Shown here: in pieces, positions 18,914 to 26,896 of the stretch
Layout of the letters: each line of letters opens with the position of its first letter
Numbering within the stretch: the stretch's first letter is position 1
DNA from: Ignavibacteriota bacterium
GTDB taxonomy: Bacteria > Bacteroidota > Ignavibacteria > UBA10030 > SZUA-254
Reading direction: 5' to 3'
Length of the DNA stretch: 64,000 nucleotides
NCBI GenBank assembly: GCA_016212665.1
Contig: JACREZ010000023.1
Coordinates: 1-64,000, forward strand
Made by a program: the position numbers and the translations under genes
The notes under the pieces: model-generated
What the model was told of the DNA's origin: nothing
The model's database searches: none
What the model saw: only the letters and a program-made list of their open reading frames with translations

Positions 18914-19689
18914 TGACTACGAAAAAAGCAATGCTCATTGACCTGACATTGTGCGTCGGATGTAACGCATGTCAGGAAGCGTGCAAAACGGAAAATAAAT
19001 TGCCTGAAGGAGAAGAACATTCTCTTTCCGCAACCGCTTACACCGCGTTGAATGAATATGACGGGACGTACGTGAGACGGATGTGTCAGCACTGCGTTGA
19101 CCCAACGTGCGCATCCGTTTGCCCGGTCGGAGCGTTCGATAAATTGGCTTCCGGTCCGGTGTTGTATGATGAATCGAAGTGCATCGGATGCCGCTACTGT
19201 ATGCAGGCGTGTCCGTTCCAGGTTCCGCGCTATCAGTGGAGCAGTACCTATCCAAAAGTGATGAAATGCAAGTTCTGTGCAGACAGACAGGCAAAAGGAT
19301 TGCAACCTGCATGTACAGAAGCTTGTCCGAGCGGCGCGACAAAGTTCGGCAACCGCGACGATTTGGTTCGTGAAGCGTACGACAGAATCAAAGCCGAGCC
19401 GGAAAAATATGTCAACAAAGTTTATGGCGTTGATGAAGTCGGTGGGACATCCATTCTCTACATCTCAAGCGTTCCGTTCGAGCAACTCGGCTTCAAGACG
19501 AATTTGCAATCTACCGCGTTACCGATGCTGACGTGGAATGTTCTCTCGAAGATTCCGAACATTGTCAGTGTTGGCGGCGTGATGCTCTACGGCATCTGGT
19601 GGATTACGAATCGAAGAAAAGACGTTCAGAAGGTCGAGAAAGAACTTCTGGAAAAACGCGGCAACGGCAATCACTCATCAATGAATTAA
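18913..19689 (+). CDS. Four-cluster ferredoxin subunit (HybA/DmsB/NrfC-like)
   Basis: 258 aa with four ferredoxin-type Cys motifs: CVGCNACQEACKTEN, CQHCVDPTCASVCPVG, CIGCRYCMQACPFQVP and CKFCADRQ...CTEACPSG. This is the pattern of electron-transfer subunits of molybdopterin oxidoreductases and [NiFe] hydrogenases. A single C-terminal membrane helix (IVSVGGVMLYGIWWIT) resembles HybA. No catalytic molybdoenzyme or hydrogenase subunit is encoded nearby. It should pass electrons to or from the NrfD-type protein encoded 9 bp downstream, which has a clear AAGGAGAG ribosome site. Confidence 0.9.
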   Translation: MTTKKAMLIDLTLCVGCNACQEACKTENKLPEGEEHSLSATAYTALNEYDGTYVRRMCQHCVDPTCASVCPVGAFDKLASGPVLYDESKCIGCRYCMQACPFQVPRYQWSSTYPKVMKCKFCADRQAKGLQPACTEACPSGATKFGNRDDLVREAYDRIKAEPEKYVNKVYGVDEVGGTSILYISSVPFEQLGFKTNLQSTALPMLTWNVLSKIPNIVSVGGVMLYGIWWITNRRKDVQKVEKELLEKRGNGNHSSMN

Positions 19690-19698
19690 GGAGAGAAT

Positions 19699-20886
19699 AT
19701 GAAAAATCTTTTATCAAAAATTACAGTATGGCGCGCAATTGCGTTTATGATTCTCGCAAGCGGCGTTGTAGCAACATATATCCGGTTCACACAAGGATTG
19801 GGCGAGTCAACAAATCTCAGCGATGAATTTCCGTGGGGTTTGTGGATTGGCTTTGATATTCTGTGCGGCGTTGGACTTGCGGCGGGTGGTTTTACTATCG
19901 CGGCAATCGTGTACATCTTCAACATCAAACGGTTTGAACCGATTGTGCGACCGACAATTCTCACAGCGTTTCTTGGTTACCTGCTCGTTATCGTTGCGCT
20001 CATGTTTGATTTGGGGCGACCGTTGCAAATCTGGCACGCACTCATTATGTGGAACCCGCGCTCGGTGATGTTTGAAGTTGCCTGGTGCGTGATGCTCTAC
20101 ACGACAGTGCTTTCGCTTGAGTTCGCCCCGGTTGTCCTCGAAAAATTCAAGATGACAAAAACGCTGAACATTTTACACAAAGTCAGTGTTCCGCTCATCA
20201 TTCTCGGCGTGATACTTTCAACGCTTCATCAATCATCGCTCGGCTCGCTCTATCTTATTGTGCCGGAGAAGTTGTACGGTTTATGGTACTCGCCATACTT
20301 GCCTGTCTTCTTTTTCGTTTCGGCAATTTCTGTCGGTTGTGCGATGGTGATATTTGAATCGTTCCTCAGCAGTCGTGCATTCAAACGCGGCTTGGAAATG
20401 GATTTACTTACGGAAATCGGGCGCATCAGCGTCGTCATGCTTGCGGTGTTAACAACGATGAAGGTCGTTGACTTGCTTGACCGGCATGCAATTTCGTTGC
20501 TCTTTATTCCGCGCATGGAAACATACTTATACTGGGCGGAAGTCTCAATCGGAATCCTGATTCCGATGGCGATGCTGGCAATCCGGAAGGTTCGTGAAAG
20601 TCATGGCGGATTATTTGCAAGCGCGGCGATGATTATCATCGGGTTCATCTTTAACAGAATGAACATTGGCATCACAGGTATGGAAGCATGGGCTGGGGTT
20701 TCATACTTCCCGAACTGGATGGAAATTTCTGTCACGTTAAGCATTGTTGTTCTCGGCTTTATCGTGTTTTCACTTGCGGCAAAGTATCTGCCAATTTTCA
20801 AGCATGAACAACCGAAGTTGCATGAAGTTGCATTGCATCCGCTGGTCGAAGATTTACTCTCAGTTTCTCAGCAACAACGCGCATAA
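19699..20886 (+). CDS. NrfD/HybB-type quinone-interacting membrane subunit
   Basis: 395 aa and highly hydrophobic with about ten membrane helices. Family features include an FPWGLWIGFDILCGVGLAAGGF segment in the first helices and the MWNPRSVMFEVAWCVMLY stretch, both typical of HybB/NrfD/PsrC proteins that exchange electrons with menaquinone. Third gene of the redox operon. Without a catalytic partner here, the ferredoxin-NrfD pair may serve a distant enzyme or the GcvH-like proteins. Confidence 0.9.
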   Translation: MKNLLSKITVWRAIAFMILASGVVATYIRFTQGLGESTNLSDEFPWGLWIGFDILCGVGLAAGGFTIAAIVYIFNIKRFEPIVRPTILTAFLGYLLVIVALMFDLGRPLQIWHALIMWNPRSVMFEVAWCVMLYTTVLSLEFAPVVLEKFKMTKTLNILHKVSVPLIILGVILSTLHQSSLGSLYLIVPEKLYGLWYSPYLPVFFFVSAISVGCAMVIFESFLSSRAFKRGLEMDLLTEIGRISVVMLAVLTTMKVVDLLDRHAISLLFIPRMETYLYWAEVSIGILIPMAMLAIRKVRESHGGLFASAAMIIIGFIFNRMNIGITGMEAWAGVSYFPNWMEISVTLSIVVLGFIVFSLAAKYLPIFKHEQPKLHEVALHPLVEDLLSVSQQQRA

Positions 20887-20900
20887 AGAAAGTCATCACC

Positions 20901-21635
20901 GTGCAAGAGCAATCCCGTTTCTTCAATTTGACTGACGATGTTCCGTGCGTCTGGACAACGGCGGGAATTCTTTCGTACCAACTCTGCAACCGTGAGTACG
21001 ATTGTTACGACTGCCCGATTGACCATGCGTTGCGGGAACATTTCTTTCATGAATCAATGCAACACCAACAGACTGCGCAGGCGACCCACGCAACACCGGC
21101 AGAACCGTTGCGTGCAGACCGCGTCTATAGTCATGGACATTGTTGGATTGAGAAACGGGATGCAAACACATTTCGGGTCGGAATCGAACCACAATTTGCG
21201 CGTGTTTTACTCATCCCGAAATCTATCGTACTTCCGTCGAAAGGACAAGCGCAGAAGAAAAAGCAAGCATCTGTGTGGATTATTTTAGAACAAGGAACAT
21301 TTCCACTCGTTGCGCCGCTCGATGGAATGATTACGGAACGGAATCCCTTCGCGACAGAAAATCCGTCCGAAGCGCTTTCGCATCCGTTTGATGATGGATG
21401 GTTGTACGAACTCTCTTGCACGGCTGATGATGCGAACGGGTTGATGAATCATCTCGAAGCGAAAGAACAATACGAGCATGATATCAAACAGTTCAATGAA
21501 CTTGTCCTCAACTCGCTGAAGCCAACTTCCGAAATCGGACCGACGCTCGCCGACGGCGGAGTGATGCTTCAGCATGTTGCCGACATGTTAGGTCAAAAAA
21601 AATATATCAAAATTCTCAGGGCGGTTTTCGGATGA
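20901..21635 (+). CDS. GcvH-like protein with N-terminal Cys motif
   Basis: 244 aa from a GTG start 14 bp after the NrfD gene. The N-terminal ~35 residues hold PCVWT..., then LCNREYDCYDCPIDHALR: four Cys in a C...C-X5-C-X2-C layout that could bind metal or an Fe-S cluster. Residues ~70-170 are GcvH-like (VYSHGHCWIEKRDANTFRVGI, EQGTFPLVAPLDGMITERN). The lipoylation position is Gln/Gly, with no Lys. The C-terminal LADGGVMLQHVADML matches the DGG region of the first GcvH-like protein, so the two are paralogues. Function unknown; the context suggests a redox complex or its sensing. Confidence 0.7.
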   Translation: MQEQSRFFNLTDDVPCVWTTAGILSYQLCNREYDCYDCPIDHALREHFFHESMQHQQTAQATHATPAEPLRADRVYSHGHCWIEKRDANTFRVGIEPQFARVLLIPKSIVLPSKGQAQKKKQASVWIILEQGTFPLVAPLDGMITERNPFATENPSEALSHPFDDGWLYELSCTADDANGLMNHLEAKEQYEHDIKQFNELVLNSLKPTSEIGPTLADGGVMLQHVADMLGQKKYIKILRAVFG

Positions 21636-21754
21636 CGTCCTCTTGTTTCACTCTTGGTGAGTGAGATGACGGTATGAACTTCTCACGGCTGAGAAACATT
21701 TCCTATCTCAATGAAATAGTTCTCTAATTCCTTAGCTATTTCACCATTTCAGAT

Positions 21755-21792
21755 GGCACACTGTTTGAAAATTCATCACTCAACAGTGTGCC
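21755..21792 (+). promoter_or_regulatory. Sigma54-like element and palindrome before the sensor kinase
   Basis: TGGCAC-ACTGT-TTGAA (21755-21770) has a perfect -24 box and TTGA in place of TTGC. It overlaps a perfect 11-bp inverted repeat, GGCACACTGTT (21756-21766) and AACAGTGTGCC (21782-21792), whose right arm contains the upstream GTG start and ends just before the ATG at 21794. The palindrome could be an operator or an RNA hairpin that blocks translation initiation. Confidence 0.45.
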
Positions 21793-21793
21793 T

Positions 21794-23380
21794 ATGAAAT
21801 TTTTTCACTCCCTGACGTTCCGCGTTCTGGGCGGGTCGTTTGTCCTCCTTCTTATCCTGTTTGGATTCTATTCGTATTTCGCGATTCAGTTTCACAGCGA
21901 ACAAATGATGGAATATGTTTTGCAAAACGCAAGCCGTTCGAGCGACGTCATAAAAAAATCAACCCACTACAGCATGTTGCTGAACCGCCGAGAAGATGTG
22001 TATCAAATCATCAACACGATCGGAACAGAACCGGGCGTGGAAGGAATCCGCATTTACAACAAGCGGGGAGAAATTATGTTCTCCACGAACAAAGCGGAAG
22101 AACAAACGGCGGTAGACATGAACGCGGAAGCGTGCGTAGCATGTCATGAACAGCAACAACCGTTGCAGTCGCTCCCGATGGATAACCGGATGAGAATTTA
22201 TCAATCGCAAAACGGACACAGGGTGTTGGGACTAATCAACCCGATTCGGAATGAACATGCTTGCTCGAACGCAGAGTGTCATGCGCATCCGGCAGAACGA
22301 ACGGTGTTGGGTGTGCTTGATGTGCGCATGTCGCTCGACCAGGTGGACAAAGATATTTTTGAAGCGCAGGTACGTATGGGAATTTTTGCCGTGCTTGCGG
22401 TGATGGCGCTCGCCGTGTTTTCGTTACTGTTTGTGTACAACACCGTTCATCGTCCCGTGAAAAAACTTATCACGGGAACGAAAGAAATTTCATCAGGGAA
22501 TCTTACGTATCACATTCCTTCCGATTCAAAAGACGAACTTGGAATGTTGGCACAGTCATTTAATGTGATGACGGAATCACTGAGAACGGTGATGGAGGAA
22601 AATGAACGCTGGTCGAACGAACTGGAAATCCGGGTGAAAGAAAAAACCGCCGAGTTGAAACGCCTGCACGAACAAATGCTTCAAATCGAAAAAATGGCTT
22701 CGCTCGGAAAACTTTCTGCGACCGTAGCGCATGAGTTAAACAACCCGCTCGAAGGAATTCTAACCTACTCGAAGTTGATAGCAAAACGCTTGCGGAAAGC
22801 GGAGCCACTTACAGAAGCCGCACAACAAATGCTGGAAGAATTGGAAGTAGTGTCGCGGGAAACACAACGGTGCGGAAACATCGTGAAAAATCTGCTTCTG
22901 TTCTCGCGGAAACAAGTCGGCGAACTGACGCTTGCCTCTGTCCGGCACATCGTAGAAAAAGCTGCGCAACTTGTTCAACATCATTTTCAGATTTCGAATG
23001 TCGAGTTTACGGCGGAATATCCACCTGAGGAAGTTGTATTGCTGTGCGATGAGAATCAGATTCAACAAGCGTTGATTGCATTGTTTGTCAATGCCGTTGA
23101 AGCGATGCACGGAGGAGGAAAAATTCATGTACAAGTTCGGAAGGAGCTGCAAAACGATTCCGTACTCATCGAAGTTTCCGATACGGGTGTAGGAATTGCC
23201 GAAGAAGATGTGCCGCATATTTTCGAGCCGTTCTTCACGACGAAGAAAGATGGCAAAGGTGTCGGCTTGGGACTTTCGGTCGTGTATGGAATTGTCGAGC
23301 GGCACGGCGGCGATATCTCCGTCCGTTCCGAGCATGAAAAAGGAACAACATTTACATTGGTGTTTCCACATAAGAAATAA
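21794..23380 (+). CDS. Diheme c-type sensor histidine kinase
   Basis: About 528 aa. Two membrane helices (about 14-34 and 197-215) flank a periplasmic domain with a CVACH haem-c motif near residue 116 and a second, CX4CH motif (CSNAECH) near 160; NPIRNEHAC and VLGVLDVRMSL are typical of this sensor class. A HAMP domain follows, then a coiled coil, HisKA with MASLGKLSATVAHELNNPLEG (His near 313), and HATPase_c with NAVEAM, DTGVGI and GKGVGLGLS. Likely senses redox state or a small ligand through haem and phosphorylates the response regulator encoded next. The ATG at 21794 is preferred over the in-frame GTG at 21788. Confidence 0.9.
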   Translation: MKFFHSLTFRVLGGSFVLLLILFGFYSYFAIQFHSEQMMEYVLQNASRSSDVIKKSTHYSMLLNRREDVYQIINTIGTEPGVEGIRIYNKRGEIMFSTNKAEEQTAVDMNAEACVACHEQQQPLQSLPMDNRMRIYQSQNGHRVLGLINPIRNEHACSNAECHAHPAERTVLGVLDVRMSLDQVDKDIFEAQVRMGIFAVLAVMALAVFSLLFVYNTVHRPVKKLITGTKEISSGNLTYHIPSDSKDELGMLAQSFNVMTESLRTVMEENERWSNELEIRVKEKTAELKRLHEQMLQIEKMASLGKLSATVAHELNNPLEGILTYSKLIAKRLRKAEPLTEAAQQMLEELEVVSRETQRCGNIVKNLLLFSRKQVGELTLASVRHIVEKAAQLVQHHFQISNVEFTAEYPPEEVVLLCDENQIQQALIALFVNAVEAMHGGGKIHVQVRKELQNDSVLIEVSDTGVGIAEEDVPHIFEPFFTTKKDGKGVGLGLSVVYGIVERHGGDISVRSEHEKGTTFTLVFPHKK

Positions 23381-23439
23381 TTGTAGGGTCGAATTTCAAT
23401 TCGACCATCATGGTGGACGAATTAAAATTTGTCCTACAA
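23381..23439. repeat. Palindromic TTGTAGG...CCTACAA repeat between kinase and regulator
   Basis: A 59-nt element starts directly after the kinase stop. Its outer ends TTGTAGG/CCTACAA are inverted, and it contains the inner perfect hairpin GGTCGAATT-TC-AATTCGACC. It lies inside a two-component operon and could cause partial termination or mRNA processing. Confidence 0.7.
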
Positions 23440-23458
23440 AAACATAAAGGAAAGAATT

Positions 23459-24802
23459 ATGAACGAACACATTGCCTTATTAATAGTAGATGATGAACAA
23501 ATCGTCCGGGATTCACTGACAAAATGGTTTCGCGAAGACGGGTACATTGTCGGCGCGGCGGCGAACGCGGCAGAAGCGTTGAGACTGATGCAGGAACAAC
23601 GATGGCACATTATTTTGCTCGATATTAAAATGCCCGGCATGGACGGAATGGAATTGCAACAACGCATCCGCGATATTGATGCGCACGCAATCATCATCTT
23701 CATCACCGCTCATGCTTCGGTTGATACGGCGGTGCAGGCGCTCAAGTGCGGCGCGTTCGATTACATCACGAAACCGATTGACCCCGACCATCTTTCGCAT
23801 CTTGTCAGCAATGCCATCAAGCAACGCGCACTTGCAATGGAAAACCTGAAACTGAAAGAACAAGTTGTCGAGTTCTCAAAACCGGATGAAATCATCGGTG
23901 ATTCATCACAAATAAAAAAAGTGTTCGAGATGATTAAGACCGTGGCAGGGACGGATACGACAGTGATGATTCGGGGAGAAAGCGGAACGGGAAAAGAATT
24001 AATTGCGCGGGCGATTCATGCAAACAGTCAACGAAGATATTTCCCGATTGTTACTATCAATTGCGGCGCGTTGCCGGAAGGAGTGTTGGAGAGTGAATTA
24101 TTCGGTCATGAACGAGGAGCGTTCACCGGAGCGCAATACCGCCGGAAAGGAAAACTCGAACTTGCCGATGGCGGAACGCTGTTCCTCGATGAAGTCGGGA
24201 ACATTGATATGAAAACGCAGATGGATTTGCTTCGCGTGATTGAAACGAAACAGTTTACCCGCGTGGGCGGGAATGAGACTATCAAAGTGGACTTCAGAAT
24301 CATCTGTGCGACGAACAAAGACCTCGAACTTGCAGTGAAAGAAGGAACATTCCGCGAAGATTTTTATTATCGCTTGAATGTTTTCACGGTCAGCATCCCG
24401 CCGTTGCGTGAACGGAAAAGCGATATTCCGTTGCTCGTCAATTATTTTGTGAACAAACACAAGCGGGCGATGGGAAAAGACATCTCCTCCGTTTCTCCTG
24501 AAGCGATGGATATTCTCGTCCAGTACGATTGGCCCGGAAACGTGCGCGAACTGGAAAACGCGATGGAACGTGCGATGGTGGTCGGGAAATCCTGTGCAAT
24601 CACCCCGGCTGATTTACCCTTCCAACTTTCCGAACGAAACAACGAACCGCAATCCGGCTCGCTGGCGGACATGGAGAAACGACATATCGCCCGTGTGCTG
24701 GAAGAACAGCGGTGGAACATTACCCACTCGGCGGAAGTGTTGCAGATTGACCGCGTCACGCTGTATAATAAAATTGCCAAGTACGGTTTCCGGAAACCGT
24801 AG
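23459..24802 (+). CDS. NtrC-family sigma54-dependent response regulator
   Basis: About 447 aa; the start at 23459 has an AAAGGA site 6 bp before it, and the in-frame ATG at 23429 lies in repeat DNA. Receiver domain with phospho-acceptor Asp near residue 55 (IILLDIKMPG). AAA+ domain with Walker A GESGTGKE, the sigma54-contacting GAFTGA loop, Walker B GGTLFLDEVG and the arginine-finger region. C-terminal Fis-type helix-turn-helix (WNITHSAEVLQIDRVTLYNKIAKYGF). Partner of the diheme kinase encoded upstream. Two near-consensus -24 elements in the cluster suggest that it may control this same region. Confidence 0.93.
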   Translation: MNEHIALLIVDDEQIVRDSLTKWFREDGYIVGAAANAAEALRLMQEQRWHIILLDIKMPGMDGMELQQRIRDIDAHAIIIFITAHASVDTAVQALKCGAFDYITKPIDPDHLSHLVSNAIKQRALAMENLKLKEQVVEFSKPDEIIGDSSQIKKVFEMIKTVAGTDTTVMIRGESGTGKELIARAIHANSQRRYFPIVTINCGALPEGVLESELFGHERGAFTGAQYRRKGKLELADGGTLFLDEVGNIDMKTQMDLLRVIETKQFTRVGGNETIKVDFRIICATNKDLELAVKEGTFREDFYYRLNVFTVSIPPLRERKSDIPLLVNYFVNKHKRAMGKDISSVSPEAMDILVQYDWPGNVRELENAMERAMVVGKSCAITPADLPFQLSERNNEPQSGSLADMEKRHIARVLEEQRWNITHSAEVLQIDRVTLYNKIAKYGFRKP

Positions 24803-25344
24803 TGCCGTTTCCGGTTCACATTCTCAATGCTTCTTCGCTCCCGCTTGCCGAACTTGAATCCGTTGCAGAAACTATCCGACAACTTCTCGGACTTTCTGTA
24901 AGTGTTGCACAGTATCGTCTCGAACTCGAGCGCGCGTTTGATAGTTCGCGGGTACAGTACAATTCTTCCGTGTTGATTGCGCATATACTTTCAACTATCA
25001 CTTCCTCAGAGAAACAAAAACTTATCACCATCGTTGATGTTGACCTGTACATTCCTGTCCTGACATTCGTGTATGGTGAAGCGCAACTCGATGGAACAGC
25101 TGCAGTTGTTTCTACCCACAGACTTGCCAACGAGTTTTATGGTGTTGAAGAAAACCGCTCGCTCCTGTTAGAGCGGTTAACGAAAGAACTTGTTCACGAA
25201 CTGGGACATACATTCGGATTATTTCACTGCAAGCAGTTCGAGTGCGTCATGCGCGCATCAACCTATGTGGAGGAGATTGATTTGAAGAAGATGACATTGT
25301 GTGAGGAATGTGCAAGAAGGTTATTTGAAAAAATCCATAACTGA
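24802..25344 (+). CDS. Archaemetzincin-type metalloprotease
   Basis: 180 aa from a GTG start that overlaps the TAG stop of the regulator gene by 1 bp. It contains the archaemetzincin signature HELGHTFGLFHC near residue 132, followed by FECVM and CEEC, which fits the family's HEXXHXXGXXHCX4CXMX17CXXC zinc motif exactly. No signal peptide, so it is predicted cytosolic. Translational coupling to an NtrC-type regulator is an unusual context. Substrate unknown. Confidence 0.9.
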   Translation: MPFPVHILNASSLPLAELESVAETIRQLLGLSVSVAQYRLELERAFDSSRVQYNSSVLIAHILSTITSSEKQKLITIVDVDLYIPVLTFVYGEAQLDGTAAVVSTHRLANEFYGVEENRSLLLERLTKELVHELGHTFGLFHCKQFECVMRASTYVEEIDLKKMTLCEECARRLFEKIHN

Positions 25345-25386
25345 GAAGGAATACCTTTTCCTACCTTTTGCTTCTTCAGAGGGAAT

Positions 25387-25414
25387 TTGAAATACTTTTT
25401 CATCCTGCTATAAT
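25387..25414 (+). promoter_or_regulatory. Sigma70-type promoter before a possible small RNA
   Basis: TTGAAA (25387-25392), 16 bp spacer, TATAAT (25409-25414). No open reading frame of useful length follows before the terminator ending at 25549. Confidence 0.5.
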
Positions 25415-25420
25415 ATTGAC

Positions 25421-25549
25421 AACTTACAAGATGCCGTGAAGAAGTTGGATAAATAGTGTAGTGTTAGTAGATAGTTGTAAATATTAAGGTAAGACTTTGT
25501 AGGACTTTTAGATTTGATGAAGGGGGAGTTGAAAACTTCCCCTTTTTTT
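25421..25549 (+). ncRNA. Candidate small RNA between promoter and terminator
   Basis: About 130 nt lie between a consensus-like promoter and a strong intrinsic terminator. The segment has no plausible coding frame: the only early ATG is followed at once by a stop (ATGCCGTGA). I do not recognise a known RNA family. The alternative is that the terminator only serves the archaemetzincin operon, which ends at 25344. Confidence 0.35.
25520..25549 (+). terminator. Strong rho-independent terminator
   Basis: AAGGGGGAGTT and AACTTCCCCTT pair over 11 bp with one G-U wobble and a three-base GAA loop, followed by seven T. Plus-strand orientation, just before the 3' end of the convergent tRNA gene. Confidence 0.85.
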
Positions 25550-25550
25550 G

Positions 25551-25624
25551 TGCGCCAGAAGGGAGTCGAACCCCTAACCCTCAGCTCCGTAGGCTGATGC
25601 TCTATCCAGTTGAGCTACTGGCGC
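25551..25624 (-). tRNA. tRNA-Arg (anticodon ACG)
   Basis: On the minus strand the cloverleaf reads: acceptor GCGCCAG, D-arm GCTC/GAGC, anticodon arm TCAGC-CTACGGA-GCTGA with anticodon ACG, T-arm AGGGG-TTCGACT-CCCTT, and acceptor CTGGCGC plus discriminator A. The CCA end is not encoded. A34 would be edited to inosine by TadA to read CGN codons. Confidence 0.93.
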
Positions 25625-25656
25625 TTTTTGTGGGAATTTCTTTGAAATGCGGTACA

Positions 25657-25685
25657 AATATACAAAACTTCAAATGGAAAACCAA
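25657..25685 (-). promoter_or_regulatory. Promoter of the tRNA-Arg gene
   Basis: On the minus strand TTGGTT (25680-25685) and TATATT (25657-25662) are separated by 17 bp and lie about 33 bp upstream of the mature tRNA 5' end. The rest of the gap to 25897 shows no other feature. Confidence 0.5.
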
Positions 25686-25897
25686 TGGGTAGTTTTTACA
25701 ACACAAACAAAGTTCTTTACTATTCTTGAACGAACGAAGTACGTATCAGAAATCAATAAATGAAAATTGTTCGATTGAAATTATTATCGTTCGGCTTCGT
25801 GTAGAGGGTAATGTATTTGCTTTGTCATCGAGTCCTTGTTTTTTCCATCTGTAATTGTATATTCCTTCCACTATTTCAGAATACTTCTCCATCTTCG

Positions 25898-26848
25898 ATG
25901 CTTCAATTCTCCGACATTCAACTCGCATACGAGCGAATACATACCGTCATCAACACTACACCGTTGCTTTCCTCACAAACATTTAATGAAATAACCGGGA
26001 ACCATGTTTGGTTCAAAGCGGAAAATTTTCAACGCATCGGCGCATTCAAATTTCGAGGCGCGTACAATAAAATTTCTTCGTTACGTGATGAAGAACGGAA
26101 GCGAGGTGTGATTGCACATTCCTCCGGCAACCATGCACAGGGAGTTGCTCTTGCGTCAAAGATTTTCGGAATCAAAGCGGTTATTGTGATGCCGCATGAT
26201 TCGGTAAAAAGCAAAGTAGAAGCAACCAAGGGATACGGAGCGGAAGTTGTCTTTTGCGGAACATCTACAGATGACCGGGAACGTACGACGAATGAACTGA
26301 TGCAGAACCACGGATACACTCTCATTCATCCGTACAACGATGAACAACTGATTGCTGGGCAGGGAACTCTCGTTCTTGAAATCGCACAGAAAAGGAAAGA
26401 ACTCGATTATTTATTTATTCCGGTTGGCGGCGGCGGATTGATTTCCGGATGTGCGGTAGCGGCGAAACACATGTTCCCGAACATTAAAGTGATTGGCGTG
26501 GAAACAGAGGGAGCGAACGATTGCTACCAATCATTCCGCGAACAAAGAATAGTAAAAATTGAGAAAGCAACCACCATTGCCGACGGTATGCGAACGCTCT
26601 CTGTCGGGCAACTCAACTTTGAAATTATTATGAAGCATGTTGATGATGTTATCACCATTAACGATGAAGAAATTTACCCGATGATGAGATTCTTTCTTGA
26701 GCGGATGAAAATTCTCGTCGAGCCGACCGGGGCAGTCGCTTCTGCGGCAATTTTGAAAAATAATCTTGCACTTTCCGGCAAAAAAGTATGTGCCGTCATT
26801 AGCGGGGGAAATGTGGATGCGGAAGTGCTTCAGAGAATTCTTCGCTGA
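25898..26848 (+). CDS. Threonine/serine dehydratase (PLP fold type II)
   Basis: About 316 aa from the ATG at 25898; an upstream in-frame start (25811) adds a hydrophobic stretch that does not belong to the family. PLP-lysine motif FKFRGAYNK, substrate loop SSGNHAQGVA and glycine-rich cofactor loop VGGGGLISG are all present. The short length and lack of a regulatory ACT domain fit catabolic TdcB-like or serine-racemase-like enzymes rather than full-length IlvA. Product: 2-oxobutanoate and ammonia from threonine. Confidence 0.88.
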   Translation: MLQFSDIQLAYERIHTVINTTPLLSSQTFNEITGNHVWFKAENFQRIGAFKFRGAYNKISSLRDEERKRGVIAHSSGNHAQGVALASKIFGIKAVIVMPHDSVKSKVEATKGYGAEVVFCGTSTDDRERTTNELMQNHGYTLIHPYNDEQLIAGQGTLVLEIAQKRKELDYLFIPVGGGGLISGCAVAAKHMFPNIKVIGVETEGANDCYQSFREQRIVKIEKATTIADGMRTLSVGQLNFEIIMKHVDDVITINDEEIYPMMRFFLERMKILVEPTGAVASAAILKNNLALSGKKVCAVISGGNVDAEVLQRILR

Positions 26849-26896
26849 GCGTATGACACATGCTGTACGTGAATATCTCAATAATTCCGGGGGAAT

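Noticed and set aside
18541-19305. Antisense open frame of 254 codons over the redox genes
   Set aside because: Opposite two well-supported genes (the Cys motifs are on the plus strand), and its protein shows no domain.
22760-23371. Antisense 203-codon frame in the sensor kinase
   Set aside because: Shadow of HisKA/HATPase coding sequence.
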